Positions 32,553-41,998 of a DNA stretch of 64,000 bases are shown here, piece by piece. A program made the translations under genes and the position numbers. Source of the DNA: Planctomycetaceae bacterium (GTDB taxonomy: Bacteria; Planctomycetota; Phycisphaerae; Tepidisphaerales; Tepidisphaeraceae); NCBI GenBank assembly GCA_027487775.1, contig JAIYCY010000021.1:248001-312000 (forward strand), given 5' to 3'. Below the pieces are notes generated by a model. The model ran no database searches. It worked only from the letters and a program-made list of their open reading frames with translations, and was not told the DNA's origin. Position 1 is the first letter of the stretch; each line of letters opens with the position of its first letter.

Positions 32553-34472
32553 TCAGCGTCGTTGAATTTCCTGCCTTGCCATCGCGGCGAAGTCGCTGCT
32601 GCTGACCGCGCCCTTGTCGCCTTCGGTGCGATGTCTGACGGCCACCTTGCCCTCGGCGACTTCCTTCTCTCCCACGATCAGCATGTAGGGCACCTTCGCG
32701 AGCGTGGCTTCGCGGATCTTGTAGCCGATCTTGTCGGCGCGGAGATCGGTCTCCACGCGCAGGCCCGCGGTGAGCAGTTCGTCGGCGACCTTGGTGGCGT
32801 AGTCGTTGAACTTCTCGCTGATCGAGAGGATGCGCACCTGCTCGGGCGCGAGCCAGAGCGGGAACGCGCCGGAGTAGTTTTCGATGAGGATGCCGAGGAA
32901 TCGTTCGAGCGACCCGAGGATGGCGCGGTGTAGCATGACGGGGGTGTGCTCGGCATTGTCCTCGCCGACGTAGCGGGCACCGAGGCGTTCGGGGAGGTTG
33001 AAGTCGACCTGGATGGTGCCGAGTTGCCAGAGTCTGCCGATGGCGTCGGCGACCTGGTATTCGAGCTTCGGGCCGTAGAACGCGCCCTCGCCGGGCTGGA
33101 GTTCGTAGGCGACGCCGATGTGGTCCATCGCGACGGCGAGGGCTTTCTCGGCTTTATCCCAGCTGGCGTCGGAGCCGACGCGTTTTTCGGGTCGGGTGGA
33201 GAGTTTGACCTTGATCTCGGTGAAGCCGAGGTCTTTGTAGACCTCGACGAGGAGCTTGTTGAAGGCGACGACTTCGGATTCGATCTGGTCTTCGGTGCAG
33301 AAGATGTGGGCATCGTCCTGGGTGAAGGCGCGGACGCGCATGATGCCGTGCAAGGTTCCGCCCGGCTCGTTGCGGTGGCAGCTTCCGAACTCGGCCATGC
33401 GGAGCGGGAGATCGCGATAGCTCTTGGTGCCTTGGTTGAAGATCTGGATGTGGCATGGGCAGTTCATCGGCTTGAGGGCGAAGGTGTGTTTTTCGCTCTC
33501 GGTGACAAACATGAGCTCGGAGTATTTTTCCCAGTGTCCGGACTTTTCCCAGAGGATGCGGTCGACGATCTGGGGGGTTTTGACCTCGATGTAGCCTGCC
33601 TTGCGGAGTTTTTCGCGGATGTAGTTTTCGATGGTGCGCCAGAGGGTCCAGCCCTTGTCATGCCAGAAGACGGTGCCGGGGGCTTCGGGCTGCTGGTGGA
33701 AGAGTTGAAGTTGCGGGCCGAGGACGCGGTGATCGCGTTTTCGGGCTTCTTCGATTTGGGTGGTGTAGGCGTCGAGTTGTTTTTTGTCGAAGAAGGCGAT
33801 GCCGTAGATGCGTGTGAGTTGGTCGCGTGAGGCGTCGCCTTGGAAGTAAGCGCCTGCGACGCTGAGGAGTTTGAAGGATTTGATTTTGCCGGTGGATGGA
33901 ACGTGAGGCCCGCGGCAGAGGTCGGTGAATTCGCCTTGTCGGTAGATGCTGAAGTTGGATTCGCCTTTGGCGAGGATTTCGTCGATGAGTTCGTCTTTGA
34001 AGCGTTGGCCTTCGTTGCGAAGTGTTTGGCGGGCGGAATCGACGGAGCAGTTTTCGCGAGAGAATGGGATGTCTGCGTCGATGATTTTTTGCATTTCTGC
34101 TTCGACTTTGGGGAGTTCGTCGGGGGTGAGTTTGGATCCTTCGGGGAGTTGGACGTCGTAGTAGAAGCGGCCGTCGTCGAGGACGGGGCCGTAGGTGTAC
34201 TGGACGTTTCCGTAGAGACGGCGGAGCGCCTGGGCCATGACGTGGGCGGTGGAGTGGCGCATGACGTAGAGTGCGTCGGGGTCTTTGTCGGTGACGATGG
34301 AGATGCGGTGTTCGCCGGTGAGTTGGGTGGAGAGGTCGACGAGCCGCTCGTCGACGCGCGCGACGACGGCGGCCCTTGCGAGGCCTTTTCCGATGGAGAG
34401 AGCGAGGTCAGCGACGGAGGATCCGTCGGGGAGTTCGCGTTTGGAGCCGTCTGGTAGGATTGCGATGGGCAT
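32553..34472 (-). CDS. thrS: Threonyl-tRNA synthetase
   Basis: Class II synthetase of 639 residues that charges tRNA-Thr. Domains in order: TGS (residues 1-60), the editing domain with HSTAHVMAQALRRLYG, the catalytic core with MNCPCHIQIFNQGTKSYRDL (zinc-binding Cys), RMAEFGSCHRNEPGGTLHGI, RVRAFTQDDAHIFC, and RAILGSLERFLGILIENYSG (motif 3), then an anticodon-binding domain. The length is standard. Sequence around the start has no clear ribosome binding site and no T-box is seen. It is divergent from ftsY, 134 bp away. Confidence 0.97.
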   Translation of the reverse strand: MPIAILPDGSKRELPDGSSVADLALSIGKGLARAAVVARVDERLVDLSTQLTGEHRISIVTDKDPDALYVMRHSTAHVMAQALRRLYGNVQYTYGPVLDDGRFYYDVQLPEGSKLTPDELPKVEAEMQKIIDADIPFSRENCSVDSARQTLRNEGQRFKDELIDEILAKGESNFSIYRQGEFTDLCRGPHVPSTGKIKSFKLLSVAGAYFQGDASRDQLTRIYGIAFFDKKQLDAYTTQIEEARKRDHRVLGPQLQLFHQQPEAPGTVFWHDKGWTLWRTIENYIREKLRKAGYIEVKTPQIVDRILWEKSGHWEKYSELMFVTESEKHTFALKPMNCPCHIQIFNQGTKSYRDLPLRMAEFGSCHRNEPGGTLHGIMRVRAFTQDDAHIFCTEDQIESEVVAFNKLLVEVYKDLGFTEIKVKLSTRPEKRVGSDASWDKAEKALAVAMDHIGVAYELQPGEGAFYGPKLEYQVADAIGRLWQLGTIQVDFNLPERLGARYVGEDNAEHTPVMLHRAILGSLERFLGILIENYSGAFPLWLAPEQVRILSISEKFNDYATKVADELLTAGLRVETDLRADKIGYKIREATLAKVPYMLIVGEKEVAEGKVAVRHRTEGDKGAVSSSDFAAMARQEIQRR

Positions 34473-34605
34473 GGTTTGGGGCGGATGTGGTTAGTGGTGA
34501 GTGGCTGGTGGTTAGCGATTCGTTGTGACCTTTGAGTTTACGGTTTTTGGGGTGGTGTCGTCGAGGGCTTGCGTCTGGGGTGGGATTGGTGAGATTGGCG
34601 GGTTC

Positions 34606-35589
34606 ATGGGATTTTTTAGTAAGACATTCGACAAGCTCAAGCAGGCGCTGAAGAAGACGGCCGAGGTTTTGACGACGGACGTGCGGACGTTGTTTGTTCC
34701 GGGTCGTCAGATAGATGACGGTTTTTTGGAGCAGATGCTGACGACGTTCATTCGTTCGGACATGGGTGTGTTGAATGCCGAGCGTTTGGTGGGCGAGGTG
34801 AGGTCTCGATGGAAGGCGGGGAAGATTCGGAATGCGGAGGAGGCGGAGCAGGTTGTTCGGTCGGAGATGATAGCGGGTTGGGGCGGGCCTGAGACGCGAG
34901 AGTTGAGATTTGCGGATGTGGGTCCGACGGTGTTGATGGTGGCGGGGGTGAATGGAGCGGGGAAGACGACGAGCATCGCGAAGCTGGCGTATTTGCTTAA
35001 GAATCAGTTGGGTAAGAAGGTGATGGTGTGCGCGAGCGACACGTTCCGCGCGGCGGCGGTGGATCAGTTGACGATTTGGGCGGATCGTATTGGTGTGGAG
35101 ATCGTGAAGCACAAGCCTGGTGCGCCGGTGGTGGTGGGCGATGGCAAGAGCGTGCACGCCGACCCGGCCGCGGTGGCGTTTGATGCCTGCGAGGCCGCCA
35201 AGAGTCGTGGGATCGACGTTTTGATCGTGGATACCGCCGGTCGATTGCACACGCAGGATCATTTGATGCGTGAGCTTGGGAAGATTCGTGGAGTGATCGA
35301 GAAGCGTATTCCCGGTGCGCCGCACGAGACGTTATTGGTGCTGGATGCGACGACGGGTCAGAACGCGGTTCGTCAGGCGCAGGAGTTTTCGAAGGTTGTG
35401 CCGGTGACGGGGTTGTTTCTGGCGAAGCTGGACGGGACGGCGCGTGGCGGGGTGGTGCTTGCGATTCGTGACACGCTGAAGCTGCCGGTGAAGTTTGTGG
35501 GTTTGGGTGAGACGCCTGCCGACGTGGAGACTTTTGATCCGGAGCGATTTGTGACGGCGTTGTTTGAGCGTGAGCCGGCGGGGAAGTAG
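34606..35589 (+). CDS. ftsY: Signal recognition particle receptor FtsY
   Basis: SRP receptor GTPase that docks ribosome-nascent chain complexes at the inner membrane. The 327-residue protein has the NG domain only, without the acidic A domain of E. coli FtsY; the N-terminus MGFFSKTFDKLKQALKKTAE is an amphipathic membrane-binding helix. GTPase motifs: GVNGAGKTTSIAKL (G1), DTFRAAAVDQL (G2/I-box), DTAGRLHTQ (G3), AKLDGTARGG (G4). The ATG at 34606 fits the family start; the frame opens earlier, at 34525, without homology. It is followed by a long hairpin region. Confidence 0.95.
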   Translation: MGFFSKTFDKLKQALKKTAEVLTTDVRTLFVPGRQIDDGFLEQMLTTFIRSDMGVLNAERLVGEVRSRWKAGKIRNAEEAEQVVRSEMIAGWGGPETRELRFADVGPTVLMVAGVNGAGKTTSIAKLAYLLKNQLGKKVMVCASDTFRAAAVDQLTIWADRIGVEIVKHKPGAPVVVGDGKSVHADPAAVAFDACEAAKSRGIDVLIVDTAGRLHTQDHLMRELGKIRGVIEKRIPGAPHETLLVLDATTGQNAVRQAQEFSKVVPVTGLFLAKLDGTARGGVVLAIRDTLKLPVKFVGLGETPADVETFDPERFVTALFEREPAGK

Positions 35590-36059
35590 GCGGAGCAGAG
35601 CGTCGTTTGAAGTTGGCCTGAATAGAAATTTGAGGTGGGCCCCAATAAAAAAACGGGCTTTCGTGTCGCCCATCCGACCGCCGGATGGGCGACACTGCCC
35701 GTGGGAACCAACCGCGCTCCATGACTTTGCCCCGGTTTCACCGGGACATCGCCGTCACCATGACGACGACGAGAACCCCTTACACAATCAGGATGCCAGA
35801 CCGACATTTTTTTCTTTCGGGTATGACGGGCTTGGGAAGCGCCGGATTTTACGGGCAAAACCGTGATGGTGGATGGTTCTTCGCGGTTGTGTTCTATAAC
35901 AACGGTGGAATCGATCATTGCCCGATCCGCGCGCGACGCTCATGTTTCGATGTGCCTTTGCACAGGCAATGTGCAGTCGTGCGTTGATGTGTTTGGGGGA
36001 CCTGTTGGAAATCGGGTGAAGGTGCTCCGCCCTGCCGGTGAAAGGCTATCCTCAGGCGG
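35590..36059. other. Structured intergenic stretch without a gene
   Basis: 470 bp between ftsY and an amidotransferase gene. The open frames are short and lack start signals or recognisable domains. It contains a perfect 13-bp hairpin (35663-35695), a CCCGGT/ACCGGG hairpin (35731-35745) and several A/T-rich runs. It might hold a small RNA; nothing in the sequence decides this. Confidence 0.45.
35663..35695. terminator. 13-bp hairpin downstream of ftsY
   Basis: GTGTCGCCCATCC (35663-35675) and GGATGGGCGACAC (35683-35695) with a 7-nt loop. The plus strand has no U-tract after it; on the minus strand a run of seven T follows 9 nt later (35646-35653). It could stop ftsY transcription or leftward antisense transcription. 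Confidence 0.55.
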
Positions 36060-36773
36060 ATGAGTCTTCGCATTCACGTTGTCGAGCATGTTCCGTTTGA
36101 GGGCCCTGCCGAGATCGGGCGATGGGCGTCTCTGCGTGGCGCCGTGATGGGTAGGACGCGGGTGTATGAGGGTGAGGCGTTTCCGAAGGTGGGCGACTTT
36201 GATTTGTTGGTGTTGATGGGCGGCCCGATGAGCGTGACGGAGGAGACCGCCCTACCGTGGCTGGTGCTGGAGAAGCAGTTGGTTCGCGATGCGATGGAGG
36301 CGGGTCGATCGGTGCTGGGGATATGTCTGGGTGCGCAGATGATCGCCAGTGCGTTAGGCTCTGCGATATATCGGGCGAGTGAGAAGGAGATCGGCTGGTT
36401 CCCGGCTCGTCGTGTGGTCGATGCTGGCTCCCCTTTCGCGCGGATTTTTCCGAGCGACTTCACGCCGTTTCATTGGCACGGCGAGACATTTGATCTGCCG
36501 GCGGGTTCGGTCCTGCTTGCCTCGACGGATGCTGTTCCGCATCAGGCCTTTGCGATCGGGGCGCGTGTTGTGGGGATGCAGTTTCATCTCGAGGCCACGC
36601 CTGCGAGCGTTGATCTGTTGATCGAGCACTGCGTCGGCGACATCACGCCTGGTGGGCTTTATCAGCAATCGCCCGATGTGATGCGCAACAAGACGCCGTC
36701 CGCGTCGCAGTCGGTTCATCCGATCTTGCACGCGTTGCTTGATCAGCTTTGTGCGTCGATCGCGATTCGATGA
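36060..36773 (+). CDS. Class I glutamine amidotransferase-like protein
   Basis: A 237-residue stand-alone GMP-synthase-type glutamine amidotransferase. The nucleophile Cys is in VLGICLGAQMIASALG, and the His-Glu pair in GMQFHLEATPAS near residue 178. DLLVLMGGPMSVTEE and FHWHGETFDLPAGSVLLAST are typical of the family that includes uncharacterised GATase1 proteins acting on polyamines, peptides or other small molecules. No synthetase domain is attached. A TATCCT box lies 7 nt before the ATG and no Shine-Dalgarno is present. Substrate unknown. Confidence 0.88.
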   Translation: MSLRIHVVEHVPFEGPAEIGRWASLRGAVMGRTRVYEGEAFPKVGDFDLLVLMGGPMSVTEETALPWLVLEKQLVRDAMEAGRSVLGICLGAQMIASALGSAIYRASEKEIGWFPARRVVDAGSPFARIFPSDFTPFHWHGETFDLPAGSVLLASTDAVPHQAFAIGARVVGMQFHLEATPASVDLLIEHCVGDITPGGLYQQSPDVMRNKTPSASQSVHPILHALLDQLCASIAIR

Positions 36774-36849
36774 CTGACGGGCAACAGATGGTGAATTGGC
36801 AACTGACGGTGAATGGGGTCGTGTTGGCGATGTTTTCGGGGAATATCGT

Positions 36850-37743
36850 TTAGTCGATGATCACATCGTTACCGTCGATTTCTTCGAGGACATCGGTGCC
36901 GCTTCCACCTGAGAGGGTGTCGATTTCGCCGTCGTTGGCGATGAGGACGTCGTTGCCAGATTGTCCGACGAGTTGATCGCGTCCGGTTCCGCCGACGAGG
37001 GTATCGTTGCTCCCGCCGCCGATGAGTATGTCGTTTCCGGCGCGTCCGTCGATGAAGTTGGGTTTTCCGTTGCCGGTGATGTTGTCGACGAATGGGCTGC
37101 CGAGATAGAACTCGACGGTTCCGGAGACCTGGTCGTTTTCGCCGGTTTCGCCGTCGTTGAAGAGGTCATCGATGGTGATGGTGATGCCTGAGGTAGCGGA
37201 GGCGTAGTCGACGGCGTCACGGAGTCCTGCTCCGCCGATGAGCCAATCTCCGCCGGATCCGCCGATGAGGGTATCGTTTCCGTTTCCGCCGCTGATGACG
37301 TCGTTGCTGCTTCCGCCTTCGAGGAGGTCGCGGTTTCCGTTGCCTTGGATTTGATCGTCTCCGGGTCCGCCGAAGACGCGATCTTTGCCCGGACCGCCGA
37401 TGATGGTGTCGTTTCCGGATCCGCCGTCGAGTGTGGTGGGCAGGTTGATGGCGCTGCTGATTTCGATGCGATCGTTTCCGCTGTCGCCGGTGACTTCGAT
37501 GGCGTTCACGTTTGCGCGTGGGAAGGCTTGTGTAAATCCGTCGTTGGTTGCCCGGACGCGAATCGTATCGCCGACGATATCCACGACCATGACGTCATTT
37601 TCATTGGGTTCGCCGAGGAAGAACAGCTTTTCGTTGACCACATCGGCAAAATGCAGATATGTCCGTCTCTCAAGGGATTCGATTCCGTGTGTCATCGACC
37701 CCTTCGTTTCGCCGGTACCTGATGTCGTAGTGTTGTTCCTCAT
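36850..37743 (-). CDS. RTX-type calcium-binding repeat protein
   Basis: A 297-residue surface or secreted protein. The N-terminus IESLERRTYLHFADV matches the planctomycete export tag of the LEPRxLLS type. From about residue 97 it carries many GGxGxDxxx nonapeptides (GGSGNDTIIGGPGKDRVFGG, GGNGNDTLIGGSGGDWLIGG, GGTGRDQLVGQSGNDVLI), which form calcium-binding parallel beta rolls. There is no enzymatic domain. Type I secretion is usual for RTX proteins but no such system is nearby. A TAGAGT box on the minus strand (37750-37755) lies 6 nt upstream of the ATG. Confidence 0.88.
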   Translation of the reverse strand: MRNNTTTSGTGETKGSMTHGIESLERRTYLHFADVVNEKLFFLGEPNENDVMVVDIVGDTIRVRATNDGFTQAFPRANVNAIEVTGDSGNDRIEISSAINLPTTLDGGSGNDTIIGGPGKDRVFGGPGDDQIQGNGNRDLLEGGSSNDVISGGNGNDTLIGGSGGDWLIGGAGLRDAVDYASATSGITITIDDLFNDGETGENDQVSGTVEFYLGSPFVDNITGNGKPNFIDGRAGNDILIGGGSNDTLVGGTGRDQLVGQSGNDVLIANDGEIDTLSGGSGTDVLEEIDGNDVIID

Positions 37744-37812
37744 GTCCTTACTCTATGCGCGATTCGCCGCACATCGAAGCAAAATTCTCTTTCGTTAGGC
37801 GGTCACGGTACG

Positions 37813-39906
37813 ATGGAGTGGATGCCTCGGCGTGATCACATCGAGATGACTCTGGCCTTATCGGCTGCGCTTTCTTTGATAGCGGGGTTTCTGCTCGATC
37901 ATTTCGGTGCTTCGATGTATGTGTGGGGGCCGTTCACATTGTTAGCAGCGATATGTTCGAGCACGCGGACGTTTCCTGGGGCGTTGGCATCGCTGAGGCA
38001 GTTAAAGCTCGACATCGATGTGTTGATGTTCGCGGCCGCGGGTGGAGCGACGATCCTCGGGCATGCCCATGAGGGTGCGTTGCTGCTGGTGTTGTTCGGA
38101 TTGGGTTCTGCGGGCGAATCGCTCGCCCTCGGCCGCGCCGAGCGTGCGATTGACTCCCTCACCCAGCTCGCGCCCCGACAGGCGACGCGCATCCTTCCCA
38201 ACAACGGTGAAGAGACTGTCCCGGTGGAATCGCTCAATCCTGGCGATCGCATCCGCATCCGCGCGTTCGAGCGGATTCCCGCCGACGCGCGGATCGACGA
38301 GGGCAATTCCGACATCGACGAGAGTTCGATGACGGGCGAGAGCATTCCGGTCGACAAGTCTCCCGGTCATGAGATATTCGCAGGAACGCTCAACGGAGGA
38401 GGAGCGTTGCTAGCGAGCGTTCTTCGTCCGACGGGTGAGACGCGGTTGGCGCGGATCGTTCACATCGTCGAATCCGCTCGGACGCTGCGGTCGCCGACGC
38501 AGCAACTCACCGAGCGTGTGGAGCGTTGGTATGTTCCGCTGGTGATGCTGGTGACGGTGATTCTGTGCATCGCCCCACCGCTTCTGGGTATCGAGCCGCG
38601 GCGATCCTTCCAAGCCACATCCGTATCCTCAAACTCCGTCCCATCACTCAGCGCAACCACAGCAACCGATTCCACCACACCGACCGATTCGATTGTTCCG
38701 TCGGGGGGATCGATAGCGCCGTCGCGGTCGGGCAAGTCGCGTTGGGGCGGATGGTTTTATCAGGGGATGGCCTTTCTGACCGCTGCGAGTCCTTGCGCGC
38801 TGGCGCTCGGCACGCCTGCTGCGGTTTTATGTGGGATTGCGCGTGCCGCGCGTGTGGGAGTGTTGATCAAGGGTGGTGCGACGCTGGAATTGATTGGCCG
38901 GGTGAAGGCGGTCGCGCTCGACAAGACCGGAACGCTGACGGAGGGCAAGCCGACACTTCAGCTGATTTGCTCCGCGCGGAGCATCGACACCCCTCGTCTG
39001 CTTCGTCTCAGCGCTGCCGTCGAGATCCACGCGAGTCATCCCTTGGCTCATGCCGTCGTTGAGGCGTTCCGTACGTCGTCTCCGGTAGAGTCGGACCTTC
39101 CCACCGCGACGGACATCAAGCAAACGCCCGGCATCGGCATCGAGGCGCGGGTCGACCAGCATCACATTTGGATCGGTAAGCCTGGTGTGATCACCGACCG
39201 CTGGCCCGAGGAGCTCGAAAGCGCACGACAGGAAGGCGAGCAGGCCGGTATGAGTCTTGTCGCGGTCCGGATGGATGGTCAGCTCGCGGGCCTGCTGGGA
39301 TTTGCTGATCCTGCGCGTGGATCGGCGCGGGCGCTCATCGATCAACTTCGGGAGCGCAACATCGATCCGATTGTCATGCTCACCGGTGATCACGCCCGCG
39401 CGGCCGACCACATTGCAAAGCAGGTTGGCATCGATCGCGTCTACGCGGGACTCTCGCCTGAAGACAAACTCGATCTCATCGAGCAACTTCGCGCCGAGGC
39501 CGGCGAAGTGTTGATGGTCGGCGACGGCGTGAACGACGCGCCCGCGCTGGCCCGCGCTTCGGTCGGTGCGGCGATCGGGATGCGGTCCACGCGGACAAGC
39601 TCAGCCTCGCCCGGGTCTCAGGGCGCACAAGCGACGCAGGAAAAGACCTCAAACGCCGCCGACGTGGCTCTTGAGACTGCCGACCTTGTGTTGATGCAGT
39701 CGGATCTTCGTCGGCTTCCAGAGACGATCGATCTTTCGCGTCGATCACGTTCGATCATTACGCAGAATCTCGTGATCGCGCTGGGAGTGATTACGATCGT
39801 CGCGCCACTGGCGGCGTTGGGCTTTGCGCCGCTCGGTCTGGCGGTGTTGCTTCACGAGGGTTCGACGATCGTGGTCGTTCTGAACGCGCTGCGTTTGCTC
39901 CGCTAG
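37813..39906 (+). CDS. P1B-4-type heavy-metal P-type ATPase
   Basis: A 697-residue metal-exporting ATPase. Phosphorylation site DKTGTLTEG near residue 370; actuator SMTGESIPVDKSPG; nucleotide-binding HP motif SHPLAHA; hinge GDGVNDAPALARA near residue 570. The membrane metal site is SPC (ASPCALALGTP, near residue 319), paired with HEGST in the last helix, the combination that marks the P1B-4 group (cobalt, sometimes iron or zinc). There is no N-terminal metal-binding domain, as expected. Odd: a Ser/Thr-rich insert of about 50 residues (~262-310) just before the SPC helix. No regulator is adjacent. Confidence 0.9.
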   Translation: MEWMPRRDHIEMTLALSAALSLIAGFLLDHFGASMYVWGPFTLLAAICSSTRTFPGALASLRQLKLDIDVLMFAAAGGATILGHAHEGALLLVLFGLGSAGESLALGRAERAIDSLTQLAPRQATRILPNNGEETVPVESLNPGDRIRIRAFERIPADARIDEGNSDIDESSMTGESIPVDKSPGHEIFAGTLNGGGALLASVLRPTGETRLARIVHIVESARTLRSPTQQLTERVERWYVPLVMLVTVILCIAPPLLGIEPRRSFQATSVSSNSVPSLSATTATDSTTPTDSIVPSGGSIAPSRSGKSRWGGWFYQGMAFLTAASPCALALGTPAAVLCGIARAARVGVLIKGGATLELIGRVKAVALDKTGTLTEGKPTLQLICSARSIDTPRLLRLSAAVEIHASHPLAHAVVEAFRTSSPVESDLPTATDIKQTPGIGIEARVDQHHIWIGKPGVITDRWPEELESARQEGEQAGMSLVAVRMDGQLAGLLGFADPARGSARALIDQLRERNIDPIVMLTGDHARAADHIAKQVGIDRVYAGLSPEDKLDLIEQLRAEAGEVLMVGDGVNDAPALARASVGAAIGMRSTRTSSASPGSQGAQATQEKTSNAADVALETADLVLMQSDLRRLPETIDLSRRSRSIITQNLVIALGVITIVAPLAALGFAPLGLAVLLHEGSTIVVVLNALRLLR

Positions 39907-40023
39907 GCGGCCGATAATCGGGTTGATTTAGGGCGAAGAAGAGGGCTTCAGCGCTGCATTTGTGCATTTGGTTGGACATCGCGCGGTTTGGATTCGACAT
40001 CATCTTCGCAAGATTTGAACACC

Positions 40024-41172
40024 ATGCGAAGCGAAGAAAAAACTGTGACGACTCTGAGGCCGGCTCATTTGCGAGGCACGACCATGATTTGGTCGGTGGT
40101 CGTGATCGTGGTGCTGGTGGGGATCATTAGTCTGGCGGTCGATTTGGGTCGGGTGCAGGTGGCCAAGAGCGAGATGCAGGCTGCGGTCGACGCATCGGCT
40201 CGACATGCGGCCCAGCGATTCATCCTGACGAACGGGAACATCAACGAGGCGATCACCGGCGCTCGGAATGCTGCCGGCGACAACCGGGCGGATGGAGCCA
40301 CCGTCTCTCTCTCTGGCTCGGGCAATACGTCCAACGATGTGCAGTTTCTGAACTACAATTCAGCCACTCGCACATACACGACGCTGAACGGCAACAACAG
40401 AAGCTCCGCCAACGCCATTCGAATCGCGACGCAGCGTCAGGTTCCGCTGCTTTGGGGAAGCATTCTGGGTCGATCCCATTCGAGTGTTCGCGTAGAGGCC
40501 ATTGCTTCGACGTCTGAAACCGCCTACATCCCGGTGCCAGGAGACCGATCCGCCACCGTCAACGTCAACGGCGAGGCCTCGGTTTGGTATGCCGGGATGC
40601 CCGCGAGCAGCACGCCCTTTGGCGGTTACGGTGATACAGCGACGCGGAACAAGCCCGTGCAAGTGACCATCCCCGGGGACGTCATTTCCGGTGACGAGCT
40701 CACCTTCACCAACACCTCCGGCGATACCTGGCCTAGCGAATGGATCGGCATGGAGAAGGATCCGAACAAGGTTCCGAGTCATCTTCGATTCCCGACCGAT
40801 GGGCACCCTTCCTTCGTCTACAGCAACAACAACTTCAACGGCATCTCCGGCATGAACAACGGTCGCAGTCACGCGCTCGTTGGCGTCTTCCTGAATGACA
40901 ATGCCCCGAACACCAGCAACGCGCCAGGGTCGCTGGATTTTTCCGGAAACGCGAGAAACTACACCACGCTGAGCCCGCAGTTGAAGCAAGTCTTTCTGAT
41001 CGGTGACGGTCTGACGGATTCGGGGACTCAACAAAAAGTCATTGTCCCGCAGGGTGCGACGCGACTCTACCTTGGCGTGTTTGACGTCAACGGCCTATAC
41101 ACTCACAACGGCGGAAGCAAGAAAGTCACGATCAACGCCCGCACGCCGCAGAACATCGCGATCATTCGTTGA
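40024..41172 (+). CDS. TadG-like surface protein with LecA-like domain, paralogue 2
   Basis: A 382-residue paralogue of the protein at 28293-29615. N-terminal TadG-type anchor: TTMIWSVVVIVVLVGIISLA, then VDLGRVQVAKSEMQAAVDAS (same LGRVQVAxxEMQ pattern). C-terminal beta-sandwich region: VTIPGDVISGDELTFTNTSG, SHALVGVFLNDNAP, VFLIGDGLTDSGTQQKVIVP and TRLYLGVFDVNGLYTHNGGS. Without the Gly/Asn spacer of paralogue 1. ATG 40024 is preferred over TTG 39988; no strong ribosome binding site is seen. Expected to be inserted in the membrane with the C-terminal domain outside. It lies just after the P-type ATPase gene. Confidence 0.72.
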   Translation: MRSEEKTVTTLRPAHLRGTTMIWSVVVIVVLVGIISLAVDLGRVQVAKSEMQAAVDASARHAAQRFILTNGNINEAITGARNAAGDNRADGATVSLSGSGNTSNDVQFLNYNSATRTYTTLNGNNRSSANAIRIATQRQVPLLWGSILGRSHSSVRVEAIASTSETAYIPVPGDRSATVNVNGEASVWYAGMPASSTPFGGYGDTATRNKPVQVTIPGDVISGDELTFTNTSGDTWPSEWIGMEKDPNKVPSHLRFPTDGHPSFVYSNNNFNGISGMNNGRSHALVGVFLNDNAPNTSNAPGSLDFSGNARNYTTLSPQLKQVFLIGDGLTDSGTQQKVIVPQGATRLYLGVFDVNGLYTHNGGSKKVTINARTPQNIAIIR

Positions 41173-41235
41173 TCGACCGCATCACAATGTCGCGTGTCAT
41201 CCTTGCTGAGACGGCGGACGATTGTTGGCATCGCG

Positions 41236-41916
41236 TTATCGATCCATCCGCACAACGCGTCCTGCTCCCACCACATAGCGACATCGCCCTTCGCGAGCAT
41301 CGATGCGCGCTGTTCCTGTGAATCGTCCATAGGCGGGCAGGATCAACAGATTGTTCTCGACGACAAAACACGGCAGTGTCGCACCGCGCACCGCACCGCT
41401 ATCCACATACGCACCCGGATGCAGATGCCCCGCCAGCATCGGTAGCGCCCCTGCCTCGCGCGCTGGTTCATCGGTCGCCTCGGCGGGATCATGTACACAG
41501 TCGATCCCGTCACGCACAAGCCTCGGCACCGTCTCGATCCCGAGCTTTTCCGGCAATCGCCCAGCCGACCGGTCATGGTTGCCCGCGACCAGGGTCATTG
41601 CGACTTCCGCATGCTTGCTGCGCCACTTGGCGATCGCCTCGATCACGTGAGGCACGTTCGATTCGGGTCCGTGCAGAAAATCTCCGAGCACCCAGAGCTC
41701 GCGTGGTGCGGTTTTGTCGATCAGGGCGGATAGACGTGCGAGGTCTGTTTTGGTGATCGATTCGGGTACGGCAACGCCGCGTGCGCGAAAGAGTGTGTCC
41801 TTGCCGAGGTGAGTATCGGCAAGGATCAAACGTTGGGCGTCGGGCCACCAGATCGCTCGTTCGGGCAGGAGCATGATGCGGTGTCCGGCGAAGGAAATCT
41901 CGAGTGCGCCGTTCAT
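41236..41916 (-). CDS. Ligase-associated metallophosphoesterase PdeM
   Basis: A 226-residue calcineurin-type phosphoesterase. Metal-binding motifs in order: ADTHLGK (D-x-H), GDFLHGPES (G-D-x-x-H), GNHDRS (G-N-H-D) and GHLHPGAYVDSG (G-H-x-H). The sequence around ERAIWWPDAQRLILADTHLG and VVENNLLILPAYGRFTG is specific for PdeM, a DNA end-processing protein that works with a DEXH helicase and an ATP-dependent DNA ligase. The helicase gene is immediately upstream (82 bp), which supports the assignment; the ligase and exonuclease partners are not in the window. Start at 41916 by family alignment. Confidence 0.88.
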   Translation of the reverse strand: MNGALEISFAGHRIMLLPERAIWWPDAQRLILADTHLGKDTLFRARGVAVPESITKTDLARLSALIDKTAPRELWVLGDFLHGPESNVPHVIEAIAKWRSKHAEVAMTLVAGNHDRSAGRLPEKLGIETVPRLVRDGIDCVHDPAEATDEPAREAGALPMLAGHLHPGAYVDSGAVRGATLPCFVVENNLLILPAYGRFTGTARIDAREGRCRYVVGAGRVVRMDR

Positions 41917-41998
41917 GTTTGGTGCGGCGTTTGGATCGATGTGCGTGGTTTGGGATCGCATTGAATCGGCGTGTTGAGGCGTGGGCCTTGCGCGTGGT

